Source of the DNA: Pelagihabitans sp963710535
Lineage (GTDB): Bacteria > Bacteroidota > Bacteroidia > Flavobacteriales > Flavobacteriaceae
Assembly: GCA_963710535.1 (NCBI GenBank)
Contig: CAVQAW010000003.1
Span: 868,001-932,000 of the forward strand
DNA length: 64,000 bases
Reading direction: 5' to 3'
Numbering within the stretch: position 1 is the stretch's first letter; each line of letters opens with the position of its first letter. Positions 17,436 through 24,995 of this stretch are shown one piece after another. Position numbers and translations under genes: made by a program. The notes under the pieces were generated by a model. That model did no database searches. It had not been told where the DNA came from and worked only from the letters and a program-made list of their open reading frames with translations.

Positions 17436-18451
17436 GAATGTGCTTTTGAATAGGTCAATTCCCCCTTATCGGCCATCTTACGAAATTCCAGCAGCGATTT
17501 ATGGATGCCTTCGGCAATCGGGGTCAAGGGCAGGTCACTAAAGGTCGCCTCGATTTTTTCATGGTTCAGATCGGAAACAAAAAGGTTGGGAGGGGCCCCT
17601 CCTGCAATCGATAATTCTGCGAACTTGCCCATCCCCATGGCCTCGGCCTGCTGCTTCACCAAGTTCAAAAATTCGGTGATGGCAATTGTTCTGCCCTTAA
17701 TGTTGAAAGCGCCAAAACCTTCGAACCCTTGCAGGGTACAGGCGGCAAAATGGGCACCCACATCCTCCACAAAATGGTAGTTCTCCCTGCCCTGATAGGG
17801 CATTTCAAAAGGAATGACGCTGTTCGTGGCCGCGCCCATGGCTATGGCCTTGAGGGCATTGGTCGGGGCCGAGGTCTTGCCTTTGTCCCTGCCCTTGCCA
17901 TAGGTGGTGTTGATCCTCAAGCACACCGTGGGCACTTTGGAGTTGTCGTGGAACAATCGCGCCAAGTGCTCCCCTGCGAGCTTCCAAATGCCGTAATGGT
18001 TCGGGGGCGCCAAGGGTACATTTTCATTGATGCTCGCCTCAGGATACATGGCCCTCATTCCATACACGGCGGCCGAACTGGCAAACACAAATCTTTGGAG
18101 CTTGGGCAGGGTTTCAGCAATATCGAATAGCGCCATGGTTCCTCCGGTATTGATTTCCATGCCCCTGATATGGTGCATGGAACAATCAGGACTCTGAAAG
18201 GCGCCCAAATGCACGATATGGGTCGGATTTACCTTGGTAACGATACGTTCAAGGGCCTGATAATCGGCCACGTCAAGGGTCACGAATTCCAAACGGGGAT
18301 CCAAATCCTTTCCCAACCACAGTTTCAAGGTATCGGTATTGTTCGAACGTGCGGCGATGATAATTTTCGCCACCTCCTTGGATTGCAATAGTTTATGGAT
18401 GGTTACCGATCCTATGCAACCCGTACCTCCGGTAATGAATATTGTATGCAT
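17432..18451 (-). CDS. NAD-dependent epimerase/dehydratase-family protein
   Basis: 339-aa extended SDR. The Rossmann motif is GGTGCIGSVT near residue 8, with D62 in LDVADYQ. SSAAVYGM and HYGIWK (the YxxxK catalytic pair) follow in order. It resembles UDP-sugar epimerases and the L-threonine dehydrogenase/UDP-galactose epimerase-like group, but no nucleotide-sugar genes are nearby, so a free sugar or sugar acid oxidation (uronate dehydrogenase-like) is equally possible. It lies between the zinc dehydrogenase (30 bp upstream) and the Gfo/Idh gene (4-bp overlap), so an operon is likely. Confidence 0.87.
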   Translation of the reverse strand: MHTIFITGGTGCIGSVTIHKLLQSKEVAKIIIAARSNNTDTLKLWLGKDLDPRLEFVTLDVADYQALERIVTKVNPTHIVHLGAFQSPDCSMHHIRGMEINTGGTMALFDIAETLPKLQRFVFASSAAVYGMRAMYPEASINENVPLAPPNHYGIWKLAGEHLARLFHDNSKVPTVCLRINTTYGKGRDKGKTSAPTNALKAIAMGAATNSVIPFEMPYQGRENYHFVEDVGAHFAACTLQGFEGFGAFNIKGRTIAITEFLNLVKQQAEAMGMGKFAELSIAGGAPPNLFVSDLNHEKIEATFSDLPLTPIAEGIHKSLLEFRKMADKGELTYSKAHS

Positions 18452-18481
18452 CTAAATTATTCTGGTTTAATCTTTGTTGGC

Positions 18482-19594
18482 CTAATTCATTTTTACAACC
18501 GCCTTGACATTGTTGGCCTTGATGGAATCCTCAAATGCGGTGGTGATTTCTTCAAATTCGTAAAGATTGGTGTAAGCTTCGGATGGAAATACCCCGGTGA
18601 CCATCAATTTTTGCGCGACCATGTAATCGGCCCTGCACGACCCCATTGAGCCCCTCATGTTTAAGGAGGTACGGGTGAGGTGAGTAGCATTGATCTCCAC
18701 TTCCTTGGGATAGGTGGCGATGACGCAAATATCGCCTTCGGGCCGAACTACCGATATCGCCTCCGATAAAACCTGTGGCACACCAGAGCATTCAATGAGC
18801 AAATCTACTTTGCCGTTGCTGCCAAAAGCATTGCCTTCGGCATCCATGATACCTTTGATCAATTGGGAAGCCAGGGTATTTTCAGGGGTCACTTCAATGG
18901 TGATGAAGCCGCGTTCCTTGGCCTTCTTCAAGCGAACCTCACGGTCATGGGCAATCCCTGTAATGGCGACCCTTGCTCCGGCAGCCCTGGCCAATTCTGC
19001 CGACATCAATCCGATGATACCGCATCCGGTCACCACGACATCCTGACCCGGTTTAATATTGCATTTGTTGTGCAGGGCGTTGACGATGATCGACAAAGGT
19101 TCTACCAGAGCGCCTTGTTCCGGTGTCAATCCTTGCATTAGGGGTACCACTCGATCCGATTCCAAGACCACCTGCTGGCCGAATCCGCCGTTTCTATGAA
19201 AACCGATGATCTGTTTATCGGGGCACAAATTCCATTTGGCCACACTGCAGGCGGAACAGTCTTCATTGCGACAGCCCAGCATGGCCAAGGGCGTAAAGAT
19301 GTCGCCTATCTTGAGCTCACCATGGTCTCCAGGACCCAGCGCGATTACCTCGGCACTGAATTCATGGCCAATGACCCTGGGCCGTTGCACCCAATCAAAA
19401 TTCGATTTGCCCAAAGCCGCACTGTTATCGGACCCACAAATGCCCGTGAACAAAGTTTTCGCCAAGATTTCCCCATGCTTCAATTCCGGGATTTCCATTT
19501 CCACCACGGCCGTATTCCGTGTGACCGAACCTTCCCCATTGGGGTATATTTTTTCCCGTCCCTGCAGGCAAAAGCCTCTTATCGATTCACTCAT
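18482..19594 (-). CDS. Zinc-dependent medium-chain alcohol/polyol dehydrogenase
   Basis: Start placed at the Met of MSESIRGF (19594); upstream in-frame codons to 19717 are not family-like. 370 aa. Catalytic zinc site: FTGICGSDN and IGHEFSAEV. Structural zinc loop with four Cys: C-R-N-E-D-C-S-A-C, then Cys in KWNLC. Coenzyme motif GCGIIGLMSAELA. Belongs to the MDR group with threonine, sorbitol and glucose dehydrogenases. First gene of the minus-strand operon with the epimerase and Gfo/Idh genes, so a hydroxyl oxidation in the same sugar route is likely. The substrate is unresolved. Confidence 0.9.
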   Translation of the reverse strand: MSESIRGFCLQGREKIYPNGEGSVTRNTAVVEMEIPELKHGEILAKTLFTGICGSDNSAALGKSNFDWVQRPRVIGHEFSAEVIALGPGDHGELKIGDIFTPLAMLGCRNEDCSACSVAKWNLCPDKQIIGFHRNGGFGQQVVLESDRVVPLMQGLTPEQGALVEPLSIIVNALHNKCNIKPGQDVVVTGCGIIGLMSAELARAAGARVAITGIAHDREVRLKKAKERGFITIEVTPENTLASQLIKGIMDAEGNAFGSNGKVDLLIECSGVPQVLSEAISVVRPEGDICVIATYPKEVEINATHLTRTSLNMRGSMGSCRADYMVAQKLMVTGVFPSEAYTNLYEFEEITTAFEDSIKANNVKAVVKMN

Positions 19595-20061
19595 TTTCGT
19601 TGTTTGATGTTTATAGGTCCTCATTAATTTCAAGCTCAATCTTGCTAGCCTATGGAAGGTTCTATCTATAATTTTTAGATACCCCTCATCAACTACCAAA
19701 GACAAAATGGAGAACACAAAGTTTCTTTTTTTGTCAACCTCTTATCGTACTCTGTTCATTGTTCGCTGACTTCCTTTGCCCCGACCCTAAAGCCCGCCCT
19801 TCGGGCCGGCAAGGGAGGGAAACCAAAGTGTTTTATTTTTTATGCACACCGCCTATTGCTCACTGCCAACTGCTCACTGTTCATTGTTCATTGTTCATTG
19901 TTTATTGTTCACTGCCATCTGTCTTCCTTTGCCCCGACCCTTAAGCCCACCCTTCGGGCCGGCAAGGGAGGGAAACCAAAGTGTTTTATTTTTTATGCAC
20001 ACCGCCCATAGCTCACTGCCAACCGCTCACTGTTCATTGTTCATTGTTTATTGTTTATTGT
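19595..20061. other. Intergenic region dominated by repeats
   Basis: 467 bp between the dehydrogenase and the next minus-strand gene. From about 19751 onwards it is almost entirely the hairpin/period-7 composite described separately. The short reading frames on the plus strand (with recurrent His-Cys-Ser-Leu residues) arise from the repeat and are not considered genes. The first 150 bp should contain the promoter of the dehydrogenase operon, but no clear -33/-7 pair stands out. Confidence 0.7.
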
Positions 20062-20070
20062 TCACTGCCA
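19751..20070. repeat. Composite repeat: two long imperfect hairpins set in period-7 arrays
   Basis: Arrays of a 7-bp unit (consensus CACTGTT / CATTGTT / TATTGTT) occupy about 19751-19771, 19859-19921 and 20010-20070. Between them are two near-identical ~75-bp blocks (19774-19850 and 19926-20002). Each folds as an imperfect hairpin: CTTTG...CAAAG outer arms, CCCGACCC against GGGAGGG, and a CCC-TTC-GGG tip. The two blocks differ at only a few bases. The last array runs into the stop codon of the adjacent Gfo/Idh gene. A third block is at 21384-21460. No ORF or transposase is associated. Confidence 0.85.
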
Positions 20071-21219
20071 TTTCACCCCGGTGTCTTTCCAACTTCTCGA
20101 TTTGGCCGAGTCCAATACCGCCTCACACACCTTCTGGGTTTCTTGGGCTTCCCTGAAGGTGGGGGAACAGGGTTTCCCGGCTTCCAAACATTGGATGAAG
20201 TCGGCGACCTGATGCACAAAACTATGCTCATACCCTATCGATAATCCGGGCACCCACCATTTATCCATATAGGGCTGGTCGCCATCGGTAACATGTATCG
20301 AACGCCACCCACGTTCGATGGAAGCGTCTCTATGGTCAAAATACTCCAATCGGTTCAAGTCGTGAAGATCCCATCGGATGGAGGCGTGCTCCCCATTGAT
20401 CTCAAAAGTATAGAGTGCTTTATGGCCGCGTGCATATCTGGTCGATTCGAAAACGCCAAGGGAGCCATTGGAGAAGTGGCAATGGAAGATACAGGCATCA
20501 TCGATTGTCACTTTTTGTTTTTTGCCCGAAGCGGTATGCAGTCTTTCCTTGATAAAGGTTTCGGTGACCGCCGATACGTCTTTGATGCCCCCATTGAGCC
20601 ACATGGCAGTATCGATGCAGTGGGCCAGGAGGTCGCCCGTGACCCCCGATCCGGCAGCATCATTGTCCAATCGCCATAAGCCTTCCCCACCTTGGGGCAA
20701 TTCAGGACTGATGGTCCAATCCTGCAAAAAATTGGCACGGTAATGAAATATTTTGCCCAATTTTCCCGCATCCACCAATTGTTTTGCCAAGGTCACTGAG
20801 GGAAGCCTTCTATAATTATAGTAAACCGTATTCATCACCCCGGCTTTTTCAACGGCATCGACCATCGGTTGCGCTTCGGCAACGGTTCTGGCCAAGGGCT
20901 TTTCACAAAGTATCATTTTTCCTGCCTTGGCAGCGGCTATGGCAATTTCGGCATGCATGTTATTGGGGGTACAAATATCGATGGCATCGATATCGTCTCG
21001 GGCGATGACCTTACGCCAATCGGTTTCGGTGGTTTCGAAGCCCCATTGTTCTGCGAAGGCTTTGAGGCGCCCTTCGTTACGCGCACAGACCACTTTTAAC
21101 ACCGGCCGATATTTGAGTTCCGGAAAAAAATCGTTCACCCTTTTGTAGGCATTCGTGTGGGTGCGGCCCATAAATCCATAACCTATCAACCCGATCCTAA
21201 GTTCTTTTTTCTTTGGCAT
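20062..21219 (-). CDS. Gfo/Idh/MocA-family oxidoreductase
   Basis: 385 aa. GLIGYGFMGRTHTNAY is the dinucleotide-binding motif and LCEKPLAR the EKP motif. The remainder is the C-terminal sandwich domain with the long form typical of enzymes acting on disaccharides or 3-keto sugars. It is 22 kDa-class separate from its 323-aa paralogue at 16464-17435. Its last codons (TGG CAG TGA) lie inside a period-7 repeat array, so the repeat may have shaped the C terminus. Upstream on the same strand, beyond another repeat, is a TIM-barrel isomerase gene, a pairing that is very common in Bacteroidota sugar clusters. Confidence 0.9.
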   Translation of the reverse strand: MPKKKELRIGLIGYGFMGRTHTNAYKRVNDFFPELKYRPVLKVVCARNEGRLKAFAEQWGFETTETDWRKVIARDDIDAIDICTPNNMHAEIAIAAAKAGKMILCEKPLARTVAEAQPMVDAVEKAGVMNTVYYNYRRLPSVTLAKQLVDAGKLGKIFHYRANFLQDWTISPELPQGGEGLWRLDNDAAGSGVTGDLLAHCIDTAMWLNGGIKDVSAVTETFIKERLHTASGKKQKVTIDDACIFHCHFSNGSLGVFESTRYARGHKALYTFEINGEHASIRWDLHDLNRLEYFDHRDASIERGWRSIHVTDGDQPYMDKWWVPGLSIGYEHSFVHQVADFIQCLEAGKPCSPTFREAQETQKVCEAVLDSAKSRSWKDTGVKWQ

Positions 21220-21290
21220 TGCTTAACTAAAATTTTGATTTCTTATTCAAATATGTGCTTGAACCCATTCACCAATCAGCGTACACTTCC

Positions 21291-21495
21291 CTCTGCTCAC
21301 TGCCCTCTGCTTACTGCCCACTGCGCTCTGCCCACTGTTCACTGATAATTGTTTATTGTTAATTGTTCACTGACATCTGTCTTCCTTTGCCCCGACCCTA
21401 AGGCCCACCCTTCGGGCCGGCAAGGGAGGGAAGCCGAAGTGTTATCTTTTTAATGCACACTGCCCACTGTTTATTGTTAATTGACAATTGCCCCC
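21291..21495. repeat. Second composite repeat: period-7 arrays flanking one hairpin block
   Basis: Period-7 units (CTCTGCT, CACTGCC, TATTGTT and variants) run from about 21291 to 21378. A hairpin block at about 21384-21460 follows, homologous to those at 19774 and 19926 with a few substitutions. More period-7 units extend to about 21495, only six bases before the stop codon of the TIM-barrel gene. The unit order (array, hairpin, array) and orientation match the first locus. Confidence 0.82.
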
Positions 21496-21500
21496 CCTCA

Positions 21501-22544
21501 TCACCCTTCATGCCATCCGTGCAGTTCTCGCACTTTGATCATGGCGCCCAATACATCGTTCCACGTTTTTTGACGCATCATCACTTCGTTGGGAAACATG
21601 CAACCGTCCCAACATATATGCTTCATTTTCTTGGTGAGTTTTCCGTTTTCGTCCCGCAACCAATGTCCGGCATCGACGGCGATATCAAGTTTGCCATTGG
21701 GATCGGCAGCTTGGCAATGTCGGCCGGTTTTGTCGTGGGAACCCGCTCCGAAGACCGTGCCATCGTTTTGGGCCACATGAAAATCTATGGTCCATGGCCG
21801 TAGTGCGGCTGTGAGGGTTTTTAAGCCTTGGGTCAAGGTTTCCCGATCCTCCCATTGAAAATTCTTGGGCAAAATGCGCTCATCGGGTTTGTTATACCCC
21901 AAAAGGTACAAAAGGGTATGTGCCATATCTGCCTGAAATCCGATATTTGGCCTATTGACGGCCTCCAGGGTATTGAGCATCGTTTTCCAGCCATGCATCC
22001 CGCCCCAGCATATTTCACCTTCTGCGGCGAGCGATTCCCCATAATCGGCCGCCACATCGCAGGCTTCCCTAAAGGTTTGGGCAATCAATTTTGTATTGCC
22101 AACGGGGTCGGTGGCCCAGCTTTCGGGATTTACCGAGGAATCAATCCGTATGACGCCGTGGGGACGAACCCCTAAGCCCCTCAATTTTTGTCCGATGATA
22201 CATGCCTTGTGCACTTGGGTCACGAATTGTTTTCGTTCTTGCTGCGAGCCCATCGCGGAGCCCCCACCTGTCCCTGCCCAAATTGGCGCCACCAAGCTTC
22301 CTATTTCAAGATTCTTGGACATGGCCTTATCCGCCATTCGTTTTATGCCGTCGTCGTTGGAATCAATGTCCATATGCGGATCGGACAGAAATAGGTCGAA
22401 ACCGTCGAATTTGATGCCGTTGACCTCCGCATTGGCCGTAAGTTCGATCATGGTATCAATCGGGATCGGCGGCTCCGAATCCGGGCCTTTTCCCACTACC
22501 CCTGGCCATGACGCATTGTGCAGTTTGGGATAATTGTTTTGCAT
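21501..22544 (-). CDS. Sugar phosphate isomerase/epimerase-like TIM-barrel protein
   Basis: 347 aa, no signal peptide. It has the xylose-isomerase-like barrel pattern, with metal-ligand candidates in KFDGFDLFLSDPHMD, IGFQADMAH, WTIDFHVAQ and DIAVDAGHW. It is longer than the 270-300-aa epimerases and closer to the large cytoplasmic barrels that occur with Gfo/Idh oxidoreductases. It is transcribed with the Gfo/Idh gene at 20062-21219, with a ~280-bp repeat-filled gap between them. Its promoter region is shared with the divergent MFS gene. The reaction is unknown. Confidence 0.85.
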   Translation of the reverse strand: MQNNYPKLHNASWPGVVGKGPDSEPPIPIDTMIELTANAEVNGIKFDGFDLFLSDPHMDIDSNDDGIKRMADKAMSKNLEIGSLVAPIWAGTGGGSAMGSQQERKQFVTQVHKACIIGQKLRGLGVRPHGVIRIDSSVNPESWATDPVGNTKLIAQTFREACDVAADYGESLAAEGEICWGGMHGWKTMLNTLEAVNRPNIGFQADMAHTLLYLLGYNKPDERILPKNFQWEDRETLTQGLKTLTAALRPWTIDFHVAQNDGTVFGAGSHDKTGRHCQAADPNGKLDIAVDAGHWLRDENGKLTKKMKHICWDGCMFPNEVMMRQKTWNDVLGAMIKVRELHGWHEG

Positions 22545-22727
22545 TGGGATGATTTTATGGTTAACAGTACACTTTCAATGAAGAAGCTATTTTGTCCTAA
22601 ATTAGCTAAAAATCATTTAGGATTAAAATTTATGGGGTTTATAAAAGCCACCCCTGGATTTCGGGGATAGGCCAAGACATCTGCAAAATAATTATGATAA
22701 TAGCAAAAAAGTGATTAAACTTATAGT

Positions 22728-22740
22728 CGCAAAAATTGCG
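22728..22740. promoter_or_regulatory. Candidate operator palindrome
   Basis: CGCAAAAATTGCG is a perfect 13-bp inverted repeat (5-bp arms, 3-bp spacer) lying 57 bp before the MFS gene start, in the divergent region shared with the TIM-barrel gene. It is a plausible binding site for a dimeric regulator, but no regulator gene is adjacent. Confidence 0.3.
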
Positions 22741-22797
22741 CAACTAAACCACTATCAACAAATAACAAGCTAACTAACTTAACAAACTCTTTTCATT

Positions 22798-24042
22798 ATG
22801 GAAAACACCACTAAAACCTTGGCGTCAAATGCCAACAGACTATTTTACGGTAGCTGTTTTGCATTGATCACCACCGCTTTTTCTTTTAGCATCCGGGCAG
22901 GCATTCTTCCCCAATTGGGCGAAGAACTGAGCTTAACGGCGGAACAGCTGGGATTCATCAACTCGATGTGGTTCTTGGGATTCCCCATTTCCATGGTTAT
23001 CGGAGGTATGATCTACCATACGGTAGGCGGTAAAAAAATTATGCAGTTCGCCTTCTTGGCCCACGCCGTCGGCATATTGATGACCATTTATTCGGGCAGT
23101 TATATCGGTCTTTTGATATCTACCCTGCTTATTGGGCTGGGTAACGGCTGTACCGAGGCCGCGTGCAACCCCATGATCGCGGATGCCTATGAAGGCAACC
23201 GAATGAGCAAAATGTTGAACCGTTTCCATATGTGGTTCCCAGGTGGGATCGTCATCGGGAGCCTTGTTTCCAAGTTCATGACCGATGCAGGTTTGGGCTG
23301 GGAAACCCAGATCTGGGTGATCATGGTACCCACATTGATCTATGCCTATCTGTTTTTTGGTCAGGCCTGGCCGAAAGCGAAGGTGGAGGCTGCCGCTTCC
23401 CTCTTGAGCAACTTTAAGGCCATGGTCTCCCCTTTGTTTATTTTTATGATCGCCTGTATGGCCCTTACCGCAATCACGGAATTCGGGCCCCAGCAATGGG
23501 TTGGCCTTATCCTCGCCAAGAGCGGGGCACAACCGATGCTGATTTTGGCATTGGTTACCGGACTTATGGCCGTGGCACGGTACTTTGGAGGGGAGGTCGT
23601 TCATAAGTTCGATCAAACGGGCGTACTGCTCGGCGGGGCCGTCTTGGCCACGATCGGAATTTACCTCTTCAGCACGCAAACGGGAAGTATGGCCTATGTG
23701 GCCGCCATCTTTTTTGCCCTTGGGGTCGCTTATTTCTGGCCCAACATGATCGGTTTTGTAGCCGCAAAAATACCAAAGAGCGGTGCCTTGGGCATGTCGA
23801 TCATCGGAGCAGTGGGCATGTTTTCAACCTCTATCTTCCAACCCATCATCGGAAGGTGGATCGATACCGATAAAGCGGAAGCCGCAGCTCAAGGACTTAC
23901 CGGTGACGAATTGGATCTGGTGGCAGGACAGGCCACCTTGGGCACCATGGTGACCTTTCCGGCTATCTTGATCGGATTGTTCATCATATTGTGGTTTTGG
24001 GTGCGCAAGCGCAAAAGCGATGCCGAGGTTGCCCCGGCCTAA
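22798..24042 (+). CDS. MFS transporter, sugar-type
   Basis: 414 aa with 12 predicted membrane segments and an N-terminal cytoplasmic lead of about 15 residues. MFS features: the LGNGCTEAACNP segment in TM4, a long central loop near residues 185-205, and IPKSGALGMSIIGAVGM in the C-terminal half. It resembles the fucose/galactose-permease side of the family rather than drug exporters, and sits among sugar genes. It should import a mono- or disaccharide with protons. It is divergent from the TIM-barrel gene and upstream of a ketose 3-epimerase gene. Confidence 0.88.
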   Translation: MENTTKTLASNANRLFYGSCFALITTAFSFSIRAGILPQLGEELSLTAEQLGFINSMWFLGFPISMVIGGMIYHTVGGKKIMQFAFLAHAVGILMTIYSGSYIGLLISTLLIGLGNGCTEAACNPMIADAYEGNRMSKMLNRFHMWFPGGIVIGSLVSKFMTDAGLGWETQIWVIMVPTLIYAYLFFGQAWPKAKVEAAASLLSNFKAMVSPLFIFMIACMALTAITEFGPQQWVGLILAKSGAQPMLILALVTGLMAVARYFGGEVVHKFDQTGVLLGGAVLATIGIYLFSTQTGSMAYVAAIFFALGVAYFWPNMIGFVAAKIPKSGALGMSIIGAVGMFSTSIFQPIIGRWIDTDKAEAAAQGLTGDELDLVAGQATLGTMVTFPAILIGLFIILWFWVRKRKSDAEVAPA

Positions 24043-24076
24043 GGGCGCAGATTGGAATATGAAATAGATTCTGTTC

Positions 24077-24103
24077 AACCCCTGCCCATCAACGGTAGGG
24101 GTT
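24077..24103 (+). terminator. Hairpin after the MFS gene
   Basis: AACCCCT (24077-24083) pairs with AGGGGTT (24097-24103) around a 13-nt loop, 35 bp after the stop. The tail (ATTGATTT) is only weakly T-rich, so it may be an attenuator or a weak terminator. Confidence 0.4.
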
Positions 24104-24130
24104 ATTGATTTAAAGCTTAAAATTCATAGG

Positions 24131-24970
24131 ATGAAAATTGGGATGAACCTTTTGCTCTGGACCAACCATGTCACCGAGCAACACTATGGCATAATCGACA
24201 AGCTCAAAAAAACCGGCTACGATGGGATAGAGCTTTTTTTGGGCGAAGGCAATGCGGCGCATTATACCAAATTGGGAAGGCACCTGGCCGATATTCAAAT
24301 GGGTCTTACCTGTGTGGCTTCCCTGGCCCCTGAGGAGAACATTGCAAGTCCGGATAAAAAAATACGGGCGAAAGGCTTGGACAAGTTAAAGTGGTCGATC
24401 GATATGGGCGCTGCCGGTAATGCAGAAGTCATTTGTGGCCCCTTCCATTCCAGTTTTGCCTATTTTACAAGACAACCCCCCATGCCGGAAGAAAGGCAAT
24501 GGAGCATTGAAATGTTGCAAATAGCGGCTGACCATGCCGAACAGGCCAATATCATCCTCGCCCCCGAGGCCCTCAACCGCTTCGAATGCTACCTTTACAA
24601 TACCATGGAAGATCTAAAGACGCTTGCCGAAAAGGTCAACCATCCCAGTTTGGGGGCCATGTACGACACGCACCATGCCCATATCGAGGAGAAAAATCAG
24701 GGCCGGGCCATCAGAACAATAGCTCCTTATTTAAGTCACGTGCACATCAGCGAAAACGACAGGGGCACGCCGGGCAGTGGCCAGGTACATTGGAAAGAAG
24801 TCTTTGAAACCCTCAAAGCCATACAATACGACGGTTGGCTTACCATTGAGGCCTTCAGCACCATTATACCCGAGTTTGCGAATGCGATCAATGTGTGGCG
24901 CGATTACTCCCCTGCCGAAGAGGTATATACCCAAGGTTTTAAACATATCAAATCGGGTATGGGCATTTAA
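24131..24970 (+). CDS. Ketose 3-epimerase (D-tagatose/D-psicose 3-epimerase family)
   Basis: 279-aa TIM barrel with the full metal-site pattern of the D-tagatose 3-epimerase family: Glu in LAPEALNRFE, Asp in AMYDTHHAH, His in SHVHISEND and Glu in LTIEAFS. The loop ENDRGTPGSGQVHW is the substrate-binding loop characteristic of this group. Such enzymes epimerise C3 of free ketoses, for example xylulose/ribulose or fructose/psicose. With the D-lyxose isomerase of the same neighbourhood it could connect D-lyxose to D-ribulose via D-xylulose. No signal peptide, cytoplasmic. The following ThuA gene starts 25 bp later. Confidence 0.9.
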   Translation: MKIGMNLLLWTNHVTEQHYGIIDKLKKTGYDGIELFLGEGNAAHYTKLGRHLADIQMGLTCVASLAPEENIASPDKKIRAKGLDKLKWSIDMGAAGNAEVICGPFHSSFAYFTRQPPMPEERQWSIEMLQIAADHAEQANIILAPEALNRFECYLYNTMEDLKTLAEKVNHPSLGAMYDTHHAHIEEKNQGRAIRTIAPYLSHVHISENDRGTPGSGQVHWKEVFETLKAIQYDGWLTIEAFSTIIPEFANAINVWRDYSPAEEVYTQGFKHIKSGMGI

Positions 24971-24995
24971 ATCCACATCCTTTATAAAGAAGCAC

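Noticed and set aside
19759..20156. Plus-strand frames with repeated His-Cys-Ser-Leu residues over the hairpin repeat
   Set aside because: They come from the period-7 repeat read in frame (7-bp unit gives a 21-bp codon repeat), have no domain features, and overlap a real minus-strand gene end.
24777..24995. Longer start for the ThuA-like gene
   Set aside because: It would overlap the ketose epimerase and hide the lipoprotein signal that begins at 24996.
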